Positions 55,174 through 63,590 of a DNA stretch of 64,000 bases are shown here, piece by piece (within the stretch, counting starts at the first letter, position 1; each line of letters starts with the position of its first letter). Under the pieces are notes generated by a model that saw only the letters and a list, made by a program, of their open reading frames with translations, did no database searches and was not told the origin of the DNA. The stretch is from assembly GCA_026913215.1 (NCBI GenBank), contig JAPTYK010000001.1, forward strand, positions 7,564,001 through 7,628,000, read 5' to 3'. The DNA comes from Streptomyces diastatochromogenes (GTDB lineage: Bacteria; Actinomycetota; Actinomycetes; Streptomycetales; Streptomycetaceae). Made by a program: the position numbers and the translations under genes.

Positions 55174-55293
55174 CCTGCGGCCCTGCGGTCCTGCGGTCCT
55201 GCGGTCCTGCGGTCCTGCGGTCCTGCGGTCCTGCGGTCCTGCGGTCCTGCGGTCCTGCGGTCCTGCGGTCCTGCGGTCCTGCGGTCCTGCGGT
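55174..55293. repeat. 8-bp tandem array, 14 perfect copies of CCTGCGGT
   Basis: Fourteen perfect CCTGCGGT units (55182-55293), preceded by one variant, lie about 110 bp upstream of the rppA start. The 8-bp period is not codon-compatible. Copy-number change is expected by slippage. Confidence 0.95.
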
Positions 55294-56694
55294 CCCGTGG
55301 CTCCGTGGCTGCGTGGTCGTGCGGCCGTGTGCGCCGGCCGGCTCTCCTTCTCTGGGGGTGCCGGGGCGTTGCCGGCCGGTGCCGTGGTTCCCGGTGCGGG
55401 TGGTGCCGGGCGGCGGGCGGGCTGCCCTCCTGGCTGTGGTGCGGGGCCGTCGTCGGCCGGGGACGGGGTGTGGGGCGGGCCGGCTGCGGGGCTGTTGCCG
55501 GCCGGTGGTGGCGTCGCCGGCAGCGGGCGGGACCGGGCTGTTCCCGGCTGGTGCGGGGTGCCGCCGGTCCCGGCAGCCGTCCTCGGTTCTCCGGTCCCGG
55601 CGGCCTTCCCCGGTTCTGCGGTTCTGCCGTTCCGTCAAGCCGGCTGCTGCCGGATGGCAGTCGGGCTGTTTCCGGTTCTGCCGGACTGTCAGGGCGGCTG
55701 TTCCAAGAGGGTAGTTGGATGTGTCTGGTTCTGCGGGGCTGTCAGGCCGGCTGTTCCGGGCCGGTGCGGGGCCGTACCTGCTTCTGCCGTGCCGTCGGGC
55801 AGGGTGTTCCCGGCCGGTGCCGGGCGGTGTTACCGGTTGTTCCGGGGTGGCGGGCGGGCCGTCCCGGGCCGTGGCTGCCGGTGCTGTATGTGGTCCGGGC
55901 TGTGGCCGGTCCGGGAGCTGTCGCGGGCGAGTGACGGGCCGTTCCCGGCCGGTGCGGGGCGGTTCCGTTCCCGGCAGGGCGTCCCCGGCGGGTGCGGGGG
56001 CGGGTGCGGGGCCGTTTCCGGTCCGCCGGGCGAGCTCGTGCCGGCTCTTCCGGGGTGCCGGGCGGCCGGTCCCCGGCCGGTACCGGGTTCTGCCGGGTGG
56101 CCGGTGCCGGGCCGTGGGTGGGCCGGGGTGGGTCTGGCGGTGCCGGGCCGTCACCGGGTGTCGTGGTGGCGGCGGTTGTCGCCGGTTCCGGTGGCGCTGC
56201 CGGGCGGGGTGGTGCTGGGCCGGGTGGGGTCGGGCGGTGCCTCCGGCTCGGGGTGGGTGCCGGCCGGTGCCGGGTGCCCGGCCGTTCCGGCGCGGCTGCC
56301 CCGCCGCCTCCTGCGCCCGCACTCCCTGCCCCTGCCCCGCCACCCTTGCACCCGCACCCCCTGCCCCCTCCGCCCTCTCCGCCTCCTGCGCCCGCACCCC
56401 TGCCACCCTGTGCCCGCGCCCCTGCTCCTCCTGCGCTGCCTGTGCCTCCTGTGTCTTCTGTCCGGTCCGGGCGGGGGCGGTGCCGGCCGGCGGGGTGCCG
56501 TCGAGCCTCCGGCCGGTCCAGGCGGCTCAGGCGGTCCGGGCGGCCCAGGCGGTCCGGGCGGTTCTGGTGGTCGGGGTGGTTCTGGTGGTCGGGGTGGGGT
56601 GGGTGCCGGCCGGTGGGGCGGGGGTGGTGGTTACCGGTCAATTGGTGGGTGGTTACCGGTCGTTGCGGGGGTGGGGGATGGGGGTGGGGGGTTG
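55294..56694. other. 1.4-kb low-complexity non-coding block
   Basis: Dominated by variations on GGTGCCGG, GTTCCGG and GGTGCGGG, with the plus strand enriched in G and T. A pair of about 40-bp near-repeats containing GGTTCTGC, CTGTCAGG and CGGCTGTTCC lies at about 55670 and 55732. Long open frames exist on both strands but show no codon pattern or domain. I consider it non-coding. Confidence 0.55.
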
Positions 56695-57145
56695 TCAGTG
56701 GTCCTGGCGGGCGATGATCTCTTCGAGCATGCGGCGCAGGGTGTCGATGTCGTCCTGGCCGAGGTGGCGGGCCCACATGCGTTCCATGTCGCCCAGGATG
56801 CGGGCGGCGGCGAGCTGGCCGGCCCGGCCGTGTTCGGTGAGGCGGATGAGTTTGGCGCGCCGGTCGCGGGGGTCGGGGTGCGTTCGACGTAGCCGTGGCG
56901 TTCGAGTTCGTCGACGACCTCGGCGATGGCCTGTTTGGTGAATCCGGAGCGTTCGGCCAGGGCGGTCAGCCGGGTGCCGTCGGGGTCGATGAACCGGAAG
57001 ACCGAGCCGTGGCGGAAGCGGATCTCCTCGAAGCCCTCCTCGTGCAGGTGCCGGTGGAGCCGGTCGATGGTGAGGTCCTTGGCCTGCGCGAGCAGGTGGG
57101 CAGCGGCACCTGCGGTCCGCCGGGTTCGTGTACTGGGGTGGTCAT
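56695..57145 (-). CDS. MarR-family regulator
   Basis: Start ATG 57145. After two single-base corrections (near 57110 and 56878) the protein is about 150 residues: AHLLAQAKDLTIDRLHRHLH, FRFIDPDGTRLTALAERSGF, the recognition helix TKQAIAEVVDELERHGYVER and the wing DPRDRRAKLIRLTEHGRAG, all classic MarR. It is divergent from the flavoprotein gene, with two GCTTGACTAA direct repeats in between. Probable cluster regulator responding to a phenolic product. Confidence 0.88.
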
Positions 57146-57182
57146 CTCGGGCCGCCTTCCGGACACAGCCAAGTCGTCAGGG

Positions 57183-57216
57183 GCTTGACTAAAAAGTAGT
57201 AAGGTTGCTTGACTAA
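57183..57216. promoter_or_regulatory. direct repeats in the marR/flavoprotein divergent promoter
   Basis: GCTTGACTAA occurs at 57183-57192 and 57207-57216 (24-bp period), each containing a TTGACT -35-like box, in an AT-rich island. They may be promoter elements or regulator half-sites. Confidence 0.5.
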
Positions 57217-57283
57217 CTTTAGCGGCATCACCACCTCGGCCGCGAGGTGACGACGTGACGCCGGCCTTGGAAGGAAGAGAGCC

Positions 57284-58701
57284 ATGAGCGCTTCGGGCGG
57301 GGACAACCGCGACACCACCACCAGCAGTGACTTCGACCAGGCCGTGGAGGCCTTAGCCCGGCAGGTCAAGGGCACCGTGCTGACCCCGCGGGACGAGGGC
57401 TACGACGCGGAGCGCGCCGGGAACCAGACCGGCCGTACCCACCGGCCCGCGGTCCTGGTCGGCGCCAGCGGCCCCGCCGACGTGCAGCAGGCCGTCGTCT
57501 TCGCCGCCCGCCACGGCCTGCCGGTGGCGGTCCAGGGCACCGGACACGCCCTGGGCGCCGTCGCCTCCGAGGGCGGCGTCCTGATCAACACCTCCCGCAT
57601 GACCGGCGTCCGCATCGACACCGACACCGCCACCGCCTGGGTGGCCGCCGGGGTCAGCTGGGACCAGGTCATCCACGAGGCCGCCCCGCCGGCCTGGCCC
57701 CGCTGGCCGGCTCCGCCCCCGGCGTCGGCGTGATCTCCTACACCCTGGGCGGCGGCCTGGGACTGCTCTCCCGCCGCTACGGATACGCCGCCGACCACGT
57801 CCGCGGCATCGACGTCGTCACCGCCGACGGCCGGCTGCGGCACGTCACCGCCGTCTCCGACCCCGACCTGTTCTGGGCCCTGCGCGGCGGCCGCGACAAC
57901 TTCGGCGTGGTCACCGGGATCGAGATCGGCCTCATGCCCGTCGCCACCCTCTACGGCGGCGGCCTGTTCTTCGACTACGCCCAGGCCCGCGAGGTCCTGG
58001 ACACCTACACCGCCTGGTCGGCCGGCATGCCCGAGGAGATGACCTCCTCCTGGCCGTGATCTCCTTCCCCGACGCGCCCGTCCTGCCGCCGCTGCGCGGC
58101 CGCCACGTCCTGCACGTACGCATCGCCTACTCCGCCGACGACCTCGGCCAGGGCAGGACCTCATCGCCCCGCTGCGGGCACTGGGCCCGTTCAACGACAC
58201 CGTCCGCGAACTGCCCTACACCGAGGTCGGCACCATCCACAACGACCCGCCCGTGCCCGGCTCCTTCGAGTCCGCCACCACCCTGCTCGGCGCACTCGGC
58301 CCCGACGCCGTCACCGCCCTGCTGGACCTGGTCGGACCCCACGCCCCCGTCCCGCACGTCGTCGAACTGCGCCACCTCGGCGGCGCCCTCGCCCGCCCGG
58401 CCGCCGTCCCCAACGCCGTCGGCCACCGCGACGCCCACTACCTGCTCAACGTCGTCTCGCGCCTGGAGCGCGCCGACCTCGCCGACATCCAGCCCGCCCA
58501 CGAACACCTCCTGCAGGCCCTGGCCCCTGGAGCACCGGCGGCCGCGCCCTGACCTTCCTCAACGGCCGGCGCGACGCCGAACACGTCCGCTCCGCCTACC
58601 ACCCCGAGGACTACCGGCGCCTTACCGAGATCAAGGCCGCCCACGACCCCGGCAACCTCTTCCGCCTCAACCACAACATCCCGCCGGCCACCCCCGCGTA
58701 A
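57284..58701 (+). CDS. FAD-linked oxidase, berberine-bridge-enzyme family
   Basis: About 472 residues after four corrections (near 57690, 58050, 58158 and 58530). The FAD PCMH domain has the His attachment site QGTGHAL (His88) and GSAPGVGVISYTLGGGLG. In bicovalent family members the second stretch contains a Cys, but here it is Ala, so FAD is probably attached only through His88. The C-terminal BBE segment is LFRLNHNIPP preceded by EDYRRLTEIKAAHDP. Such enzymes carry out two-electron oxidations and C-C or C-O ring closures on phenolic metabolites, suiting oxidative tailoring of THN. Divergent from marR. Confidence 0.85.
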
Positions 58702-59070
58702 CCCCCGGCCGGCACCCCCGGCGGGCCCCGCCCGCCGGGGACACCCCGCCCGCCCGGCACCCGGCCGGGACACCCCGGCAGCCTCCCCGCCCGGCGTGTC
58801 CCGGCCGCACGCGTCCCCGCCCCGCCCCGTCCGTTCCCGCCGCCCCGCCCCGCCCCGCTCCGTCCGGTCCCGGTGCCCGGCCCGATGCGTCCGCCCCGCC
58901 CGCCCCCGGGGCCGGCCCGCCGGCAGGCATCCGGCACCCGGGCCGTACACCGCCGGGGCCGTAGACCACCCCGTGCCCCGGGCCGTACCCGCCCAAGACG
59001 TCCGTCGTACCCGCCCGGAACGTCCGCCGTGTCCGCCCGACACCCGGGCCGCAGGCCGCCGTTGCGCTCC

Positions 59071-59207
59071 CGGAGCCCGGAGCCCGGAGCCCGGAGCCGG
59101 GCCCGGAGCCCGGAGCCCGGAGCCCGGAGCCCGGAGCCCGGAGCCCGGAGCCCGGAGCCCGGGCCCGGAGCCCGGAGCCCGGAGCCCGGAGCCCGGAGCC
59201 CGGAGCC
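59071..59207. repeat. 18 copies of a 7-bp unit (CGGAGCC) in three blocks
   Basis: Perfect CGGAGCC units form blocks of 4 (59071-59098), 8 (59104-59159) and 6 (59166-59207), separated each time by a short G/C-only interruption containing GGGC. The regular interruption shows the array grew by higher-order duplication. Confidence 0.95.
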
Positions 59208-59333
59208 CGGCCCGCCAGTACGCCGGTACGCGTCCGGTGCCCCGGGCCGTGCCCGCTCCGTACGCCCAGCCCTCCGCCACCCCGTACTCCGGCCTCCCTT
59301 TTCGGGGTCGGGGTCGGGGTCGGGTGCGACGCG

Positions 59334-59378
59334 AACGGCCGGACAGGTCCCCCTTGTTTCGGGGTCTGTCCGGCCGTT
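59334..59378. terminator. terminator hairpin downstream of the P450
   Basis: The arms AACGGCCGGACAG (59334-59346) and CTGTCCGGCCGTT (59366-59378) are perfectly complementary. The interior contains a further CCCC/GGGG pairing. It follows the P450 stop by about 50 bp on the minus strand. Confidence 0.8.
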
Positions 59379-59427
59379 CGTCGGCTCGGGCCCGGCCCGG
59401 GGTGCGGGCCGGGCCGGGGGTGGGGGG

Positions 59428-60686
59428 TCAGCGTTTTTCGGGGCCGAGGTGGACGGGAAGGCCGGTGACGGAGTTGGAGAAGATGGAGGGGACGGGCTGG
59501 AGGTCGGCGGGGTCGACGGCGAGGCGGAGCTGGGGGTAGCGGGCGAACAGCGGGGGCAGGGCGGCCATGGCCTCGAAGCGGGCCAGGGCGGGGCCGATGC
59601 ACACGTGGGGGCCGGTGCCGAAGGCGAGGTGGCGTTTGACGGGCCGGGTGATGTCGAATCGGTCGGCGCTCTGGCCGTACTGGCCCGGGTCGCGGTTGAC
59701 GCCGCTCCACGGGGCCAGGATGGCGTCGCCCTTGGGGATGGTGACGCCGGCGAGGGTGATGTCCTCGGTGGGGAAGCGGGCGGGAAGTTGCCCACCGGGG
59801 AGTCCCACCGCAAGGTCTCCTCCACGACCTCGCTCCACAGGCCCATGCCGCCCTCACGGACCATCGCCAGCTGCTCGGGATGGGTCAGCAGTGCCCGGGT
59901 GGCGTTGACGATCAGGCTGATCGAGGTCTCGTGACCGGCGCCGATCAGCGTCCACAGGGTGTCCTCGAGTTCCTCGTCGGTGAACGCCTCCTCGCCCTCC
60001 TCGGTCCCGGCGGCCAGCAGCGCGCTGGTCAGGTCGTCGGCCGGCTCGGCGCGCCGCATCGCGAACAGCCGGGTGAACAGCTCGTGCCGTTCGGCCTGGG
60101 AGGCCAGGAACTGCTCGGCGGTGGTGTCGGCCCGGATGACGCTGTCGATCAGCTCGCGGAACCGCGACCACCAGGCCTCGGGTATGCCGATCAGCTCGCA
60201 GATCACCTGCATGGGGAACGGGTAGGCGTAGTGCTTGCGCAGGTCGACCGTGCCGTCGGGCCCGGCCTGGCGCGGCAGGTCGTCCAGCATGCCGGCCACG
60301 ATCTGGTCGATCCGGGGACCCATGCGCTCCACCCGGGTACGGGTGAAGGTCCGGGTCAGCGGACGGCGCAGCCGCCGGTGTTCCGCCCCGTCCCGGGCCA
60401 TCATGTTGTTCAGCCGGATCATGCCCAGCAGCGGCCAGTCGTCGGGGATCTCCCCGCGCCGCAGCGCCTCCCAGTTGCGCCAGTCCCGCCCCACCCGCGG
60501 ATCGGCCGACAGCTCGGCCAGCAGCGCGTAGTCGGTGACCACCCACATGCGCACCCCGCCGGGAAGCACGGCCCGCACCACCGGGCCCAGGCCGCGCATC
60601 AGCGCCGCCTCGCCGTGACGGTCGGCGCCCGACGGGTCGATGGGGAACAGCGGCACCGAGGCCGTGCTGAGCGTCGTGTCGGTCAT
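59428..60686 (-). CDS. cytochrome P450 of the rppA cluster
   Basis: The protein has about 420 residues with one base loss near 59795. Landmarks: N-terminal PLFPIDPSGADRHGEAAL, the C-helix region DWRNWEALRRGEIPDDWPLL, the I-helix LIGAGHETSISLI, the K-helix EETLRWD and the heme loop LAFGTGPHVCIGPALARFEA with the axial Cys. Streptomyces rppA loci often encode P450s that dimerise flaviolin (CYP158 type). By eye this resembles CYP154/CYP107-like proteins more, so a different oxidation is possible. An AGGAGG RBS precedes ATG 60686. Upstream are three TCGAGCC-type repeats. Confidence 0.88.
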
Positions 60687-60705
60687 GGCGACGTTCCTCC
60701 TGGCT

Positions 60706-60764
60706 TGCTTGAGACCGGATCGCGGCGGCTCGAGTCCGGATCACGGCCGGCTCGAGCTCGGATC
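60706..60764 (-). promoter_or_regulatory. three 21-22-bp-spaced heptamer repeats upstream of the P450
   Basis: On the minus strand TCGAGCC occurs twice (60749-60755 and 60727-60733) and a variant TCAAGCA once (60706-60712). Each is followed on the plus strand by a conserved GAGNYCGGATC. Period 22 and 21 bp. TCGAG heptamers spaced at helical multiples are the known target format of SARP activators. No SARP gene is in the window. Confidence 0.5.
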
Positions 60765-61020
60765 GAAAATGCCACCAGGACCCGCTTGAAAACGACTAAC
60801 CGCCCACCACAGTCCGCAGGTCACACCCCTCTTCCCCTTCTGCCCGCCCCGCCCGCCCCGCAGGGTGGCCGCGGGCGCGTACGGCCGTTCGACCGGGACT
60901 CCACGAGGCGCTGCTAGCTTCCGGCCCCGACTCCGGCGCGGCACCGGCAACGCGCGGGCGACAGCCCCGGCCGCGCGCGCGAGGAAAACGAACAACACGT
61001 ACGTGATGGGGAGTGCCGCC
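60765..61020. other. divergent promoter region between P450 and acyltransferase
   Basis: This contains the promoter of the plus-strand acyltransferase and part of the regulatory repeats of the P450. GGGGAG at about 61009-61014 is the RBS for ATG 61021. No gene is seen. Confidence 0.4.
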
Positions 61021-62607
61021 ATGAGCACACCGAGCACACCGAGCACACCGAGCACGCCGGGCACACCGGGCACAGCGAACGCGCCGGGCACGCCGGGCAC
61101 ATCGAACGCGCCGGGCACGCCGGCACACCGAGCGCGCCGGGCACGCCGAGCACATCGAGCGCGCCGGGCACACCGGGCACATCGAGCGCGCCGGGCACAC
61201 CGGGCACATCGAGCGCCCCGGGCGCGCCGGGCGACCGCGGCGTCCGCCCGCAGCAGGAGGCCGCACGCGAACTCAGTCCGGGCGAACGCTGGTACTGGAT
61301 CATCGACCAGCTCTCCACGCTCAACGTCTGCGCCCGCGTCCGTATCCGGGGCGAGCTGTCCGCCCGGGACCTGCGCACCGCGCTGGCCGCCCTGCAGCAG
61401 CGCCACCCGCAGCTGCGCACGGCCATAGCCGCCGGCCCGTCGCAGCCCGGCGGCCCGCGGTTCGTTCCCACCACCCGGCCCGTCCTGCTGCGCGAGATCG
61501 TCCTGGACGCCCCCAGGAGTCGTACTGGGCCGACGAGATCGACGCCCGCGAACTGGCCGAGGCGGTCGACTGGAAGAACGGGCCGCTGGCCCGCGCCGTC
61601 CTGATCAGCACCCCCGACCGCCGCACCCACGACCTGCTGCTGACCGTGCCGCACTCCATCGCCGACGGCACCACCGCCCTGTCCCTGCTGCGCCAGTGGG
61701 TCCACCTCACCGCCCAGCCCCCGCCGCCCCCACCGCCCCCGCCCCTGCTGCCGGTGGGGGCTGGGCGGTTTCCCCGAGCCGTTCGAAGCCCTCTTCCCGC
61801 CCCGCCCCGGCCCGGCCACCCGCCCCGCCCCCGCCCGGCAGGAGGCGGGGCAGGAACCAGGAGAGGAGGGGAGGTGGGGAGGTGGGCCGGCTGCGGCCGG
61901 AACGGTTCGTGCCCTTCGGCCGGCGCCGCACCCGCATGCTGCACCGTTCGCTCGGCGGAGACGTCCTGGACCGCCTCACGGCCGCCTGCCGGCGGGAGGG
62001 AACCACCCTGCACGGCGTGCTCGCCGCCGCCCTGGCCTGCGCGGTCGCCCACGACGCCCAGGCCGCGCCCCGGTCCTGGTTCGCGGTCGGCTCCCCGCTG
62101 TCCCTGCGCGACGAACTCAGCCGCGAGGTCCATCAGGACGAGGCCGGCTGCTACGTCTCGGCCCTGCACTCACAGGTCCGCTACCAGCCCGACGACGTGT
62201 GGGCGATGGCCCGGTCCATCAACGACGACCTCGCCGCCCGCAAGAAGCACGGCGAGCAGTACGAGGTGTTCGACCTGCTCGCCGCCCAGGGACCGGCCGG
62301 CACCGCCGACAGCGAGCCCTTCATCCGGCACTTCGAGGAGAACGGCCCCTTCAACTTCTTCGTCTCCAACATCGGCCGCTTCGCCTTCCCCACCGAACTG
62401 CCCGCCGCGGCAGGCACCTGGCAGCTGTCCGGCGCCCAGTTCGTCGGCGGGATCTCGGTGGTCGGCTACCTGGGCTCCTCGGTGACCACCAGCCAGGGCC
62501 GCCTGTCGTGGAACTTCACCCACATCGAGGGAGCCGTCTCGGCCGGACGCGCCCGGCGCATCGCCGACGACAGCGTCCGCCGGGTCACCGCCGCGGCCGG
62601 AAACTGA
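61021..62607 (+). CDS. condensation-like (PapA/phthiocerol-transferase type) acyltransferase with repetitive N-terminus
   Basis: Start ATG 61021. Residues 1 to about 75 are TPSTPSTPSTPGTPGT and SSAPGTPGT-type repeats, with a break near 61120. The enzyme domain then begins ELSPGERWYWIIDQLSTLNV. The catalytic HxxxD is HSIADG (in LTVPHSIADGTTALSLLRQW). Downstream are GSPLSLRDEL, FFVSNIGRFAF and VTTSQGRLSWNFTHIEG, as in PapA5-type O-acyltransferases that esterify phenols or alcohols. A Pro-rich linker (nine Pro then LLP) with frame noise near 61720-61890 joins the halves. It could acylate a THN-derived hydroxyl. Alternatives: an amide-forming stand-alone C domain. Confidence 0.8.
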
Positions 62608-62778
62608 CCAACCCCCCGCCCCGAAGCAGACACCACCCGCGGCAGGAAACGGTCACCGGAAGGAAAACGCACCGGCCGAAAAAAAGACACCCGGCCGGAA
62701 AGCGGCAGCCCGCGGGAAAGAGGCACCGGCCGGAAAGAGCCACCCGGCCGGAAAACATTTGAAGAAACGAAGAAAGGA
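62608..62778. repeat. A-rich spacer with repeated CCGGCCGGAAA words
   Basis: CCGGCCGGAAA or close variants occur four to five times between 62660 and 62760, alternating with AAAG/GAAA runs, in the gap before the terminator. Unusual purine-rich strand; no gene is seen. Confidence 0.5.
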
Positions 62779-62847
62779 GGGGCCGGCCGCGGTCGCACCG
62801 GGACGATCCGCCCGGTGGCCGCGGCCGGCCCCCCTGCTTTTCTTTTT
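62779..62847 (+). terminator. rho-independent-like terminator after the acyltransferase
   Basis: GGGGCCGGCCGCGG (62779-62792) pairs with CCGCGGCCGGCCCC (62819-62832), with additional inner pairing CACCGGG/CCCGGTG. A T-rich stretch (TTTTCTTTTT) follows at 62838-62847. A rare T-tailed terminator for this organism type; it also lies just past the end of the convergent methyltransferase gene. Confidence 0.85.
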
Positions 62848-62855
62848 CCGCCGGG

Positions 62856-63536
62856 TCAGCGCAGCTTGAGCGCCAGCTGAACACCCTGGTGCACCGGAAG
62901 CGTCACCGACAGATACCCGTTCGCCGGGTCGTCGATGTAGGCGCGGAACTCCTCGTAGACCCCGCGGCCGATGTCCAGGTCGACATCGTCGATCACCACC
63001 AGCGCGCCGGGCCGCAGCCGCGGCTCGACCACCCGGAGGATCGGCAGCCGCAGGTCCAGCCACCCGTCCAGCAGCACCAGGTCCACCGGGCCGGACAGGT
63101 CCTTGAGCGTCTCGCGGGCGTCACCGACCCGCAGGTCGACCAGGTCGTCCAGGCCCGCGGCGGCGAAGTTCTCCTTCGCCTTGCGGGCCTTGTCCTGCTG
63201 CAGCTCGGTGGTGACCACCCGGCCGCCGCCGTTGTCACGCACCGCGGACGCCAGGTACAGCGTCGAGATCCCGAACGACGTGCCGAACTCCACCACCGTG
63301 CGCGCCTGCACCGCCCGGGTCAGCAGATACAGCAGCCGGCCGCCCTCCCGGGACACCGACATGATGATGTCCTTGGTGCGCTCGGCCAGCTCCGCGGCGC
63401 TCATCCCGGCCGGGAACTCACCGCCCAGGTCCACCCCGGCCGCCGCCCACTCGGCCGCCAGATCCTGCTCGTCCTCCGCTGCCAGCAGCCGGTTCAGCGT
63501 CGCGGCGACAACATCCGATTCCAACGTCGAAGACAT
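62856..63536 (-). CDS. class I O-methyltransferase, catechol-OMT-like
   Basis: ATG 63536 is 8 nt after GAGGAGGG, better placed than GTG 63542. The 226-residue intact protein has helical N-terminus MSSTLESDVVAATLNRLLAA, SAM motif I TVVEFGTSFGISTLYLASAV, DLRVGDARETLKDL, LVLLDGWLDLRLPIL and metal-binding VVIDDVDLD. This fits small Mg2+-dependent O-methyltransferases acting on vicinal diphenols, a plausible tailoring step on a hydroxylated naphthalene. It begins about 50 bp after the quinone-oxidoreductase-like gene on the same strand. Confidence 0.88.
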   Translation of the reverse strand: MSSTLESDVVAATLNRLLAAEDEQDLAAEWAAAGVDLGGEFPAGMSAAELAERTKDIIMSVSREGGRLLYLLTRAVQARTVVEFGTSFGISTLYLASAVRDNGGGRVVTTELQQDKARKAKENFAAAGLDDLVDLRVGDARETLKDLSGPVDLVLLDGWLDLRLPILRVVEPRLRPGALVVIDDVDLDIGRGVYEEFRAYIDDPANGYLSVTLPVHQGVQLALKLR

Positions 63537-63590
63537 GGACACAACCCTCCTCGTCTCATACGGCCACGGCCCTGGCCGGGCCCTTCACCT

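Larger units (their letters stand above)
58702..59427. other. intergenic region between convergent flavoprotein and P450 genes
   Basis: The sequence is C-rich on the plus strand, low complexity, and holds the 7-bp repeat blocks (59071-59207) and the P450 terminator (59334-59378). GGGGTC units repeat near 59304-59324. No gene is seen; long open frames here are shadows of skewed composition. Confidence 0.5.

Noticed and set aside
55174..55293. Coding repeat protein
   Set aside because: The 8-bp period shifts frame each unit and neither strand has a start, RBS or domain linked to it.
55063..56892. Long plus-strand open frame of about 600 codons
   Set aside because: It reads through the 8-bp array and low-complexity block and then runs antisense to marR; no codon-position pattern or motif.
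59071..59207. CRISPR or coding repeat
   Set aside because: The 7-bp unit is too short for CRISPR, not codon-compatible, and lies between convergent gene ends.
58611..59427. Extension of the P450 frame into the 7-bp repeats
   Set aside because: The true P450 ends at 59428 after correcting one base loss near 59795; the longer frame is a frameshift artefact.
59428..60686. CYP158A2-type flaviolin dimerase
   Set aside because: The N-terminal and C-helix text does not look like CYP158 as I recall it; assignment left at P450 level.
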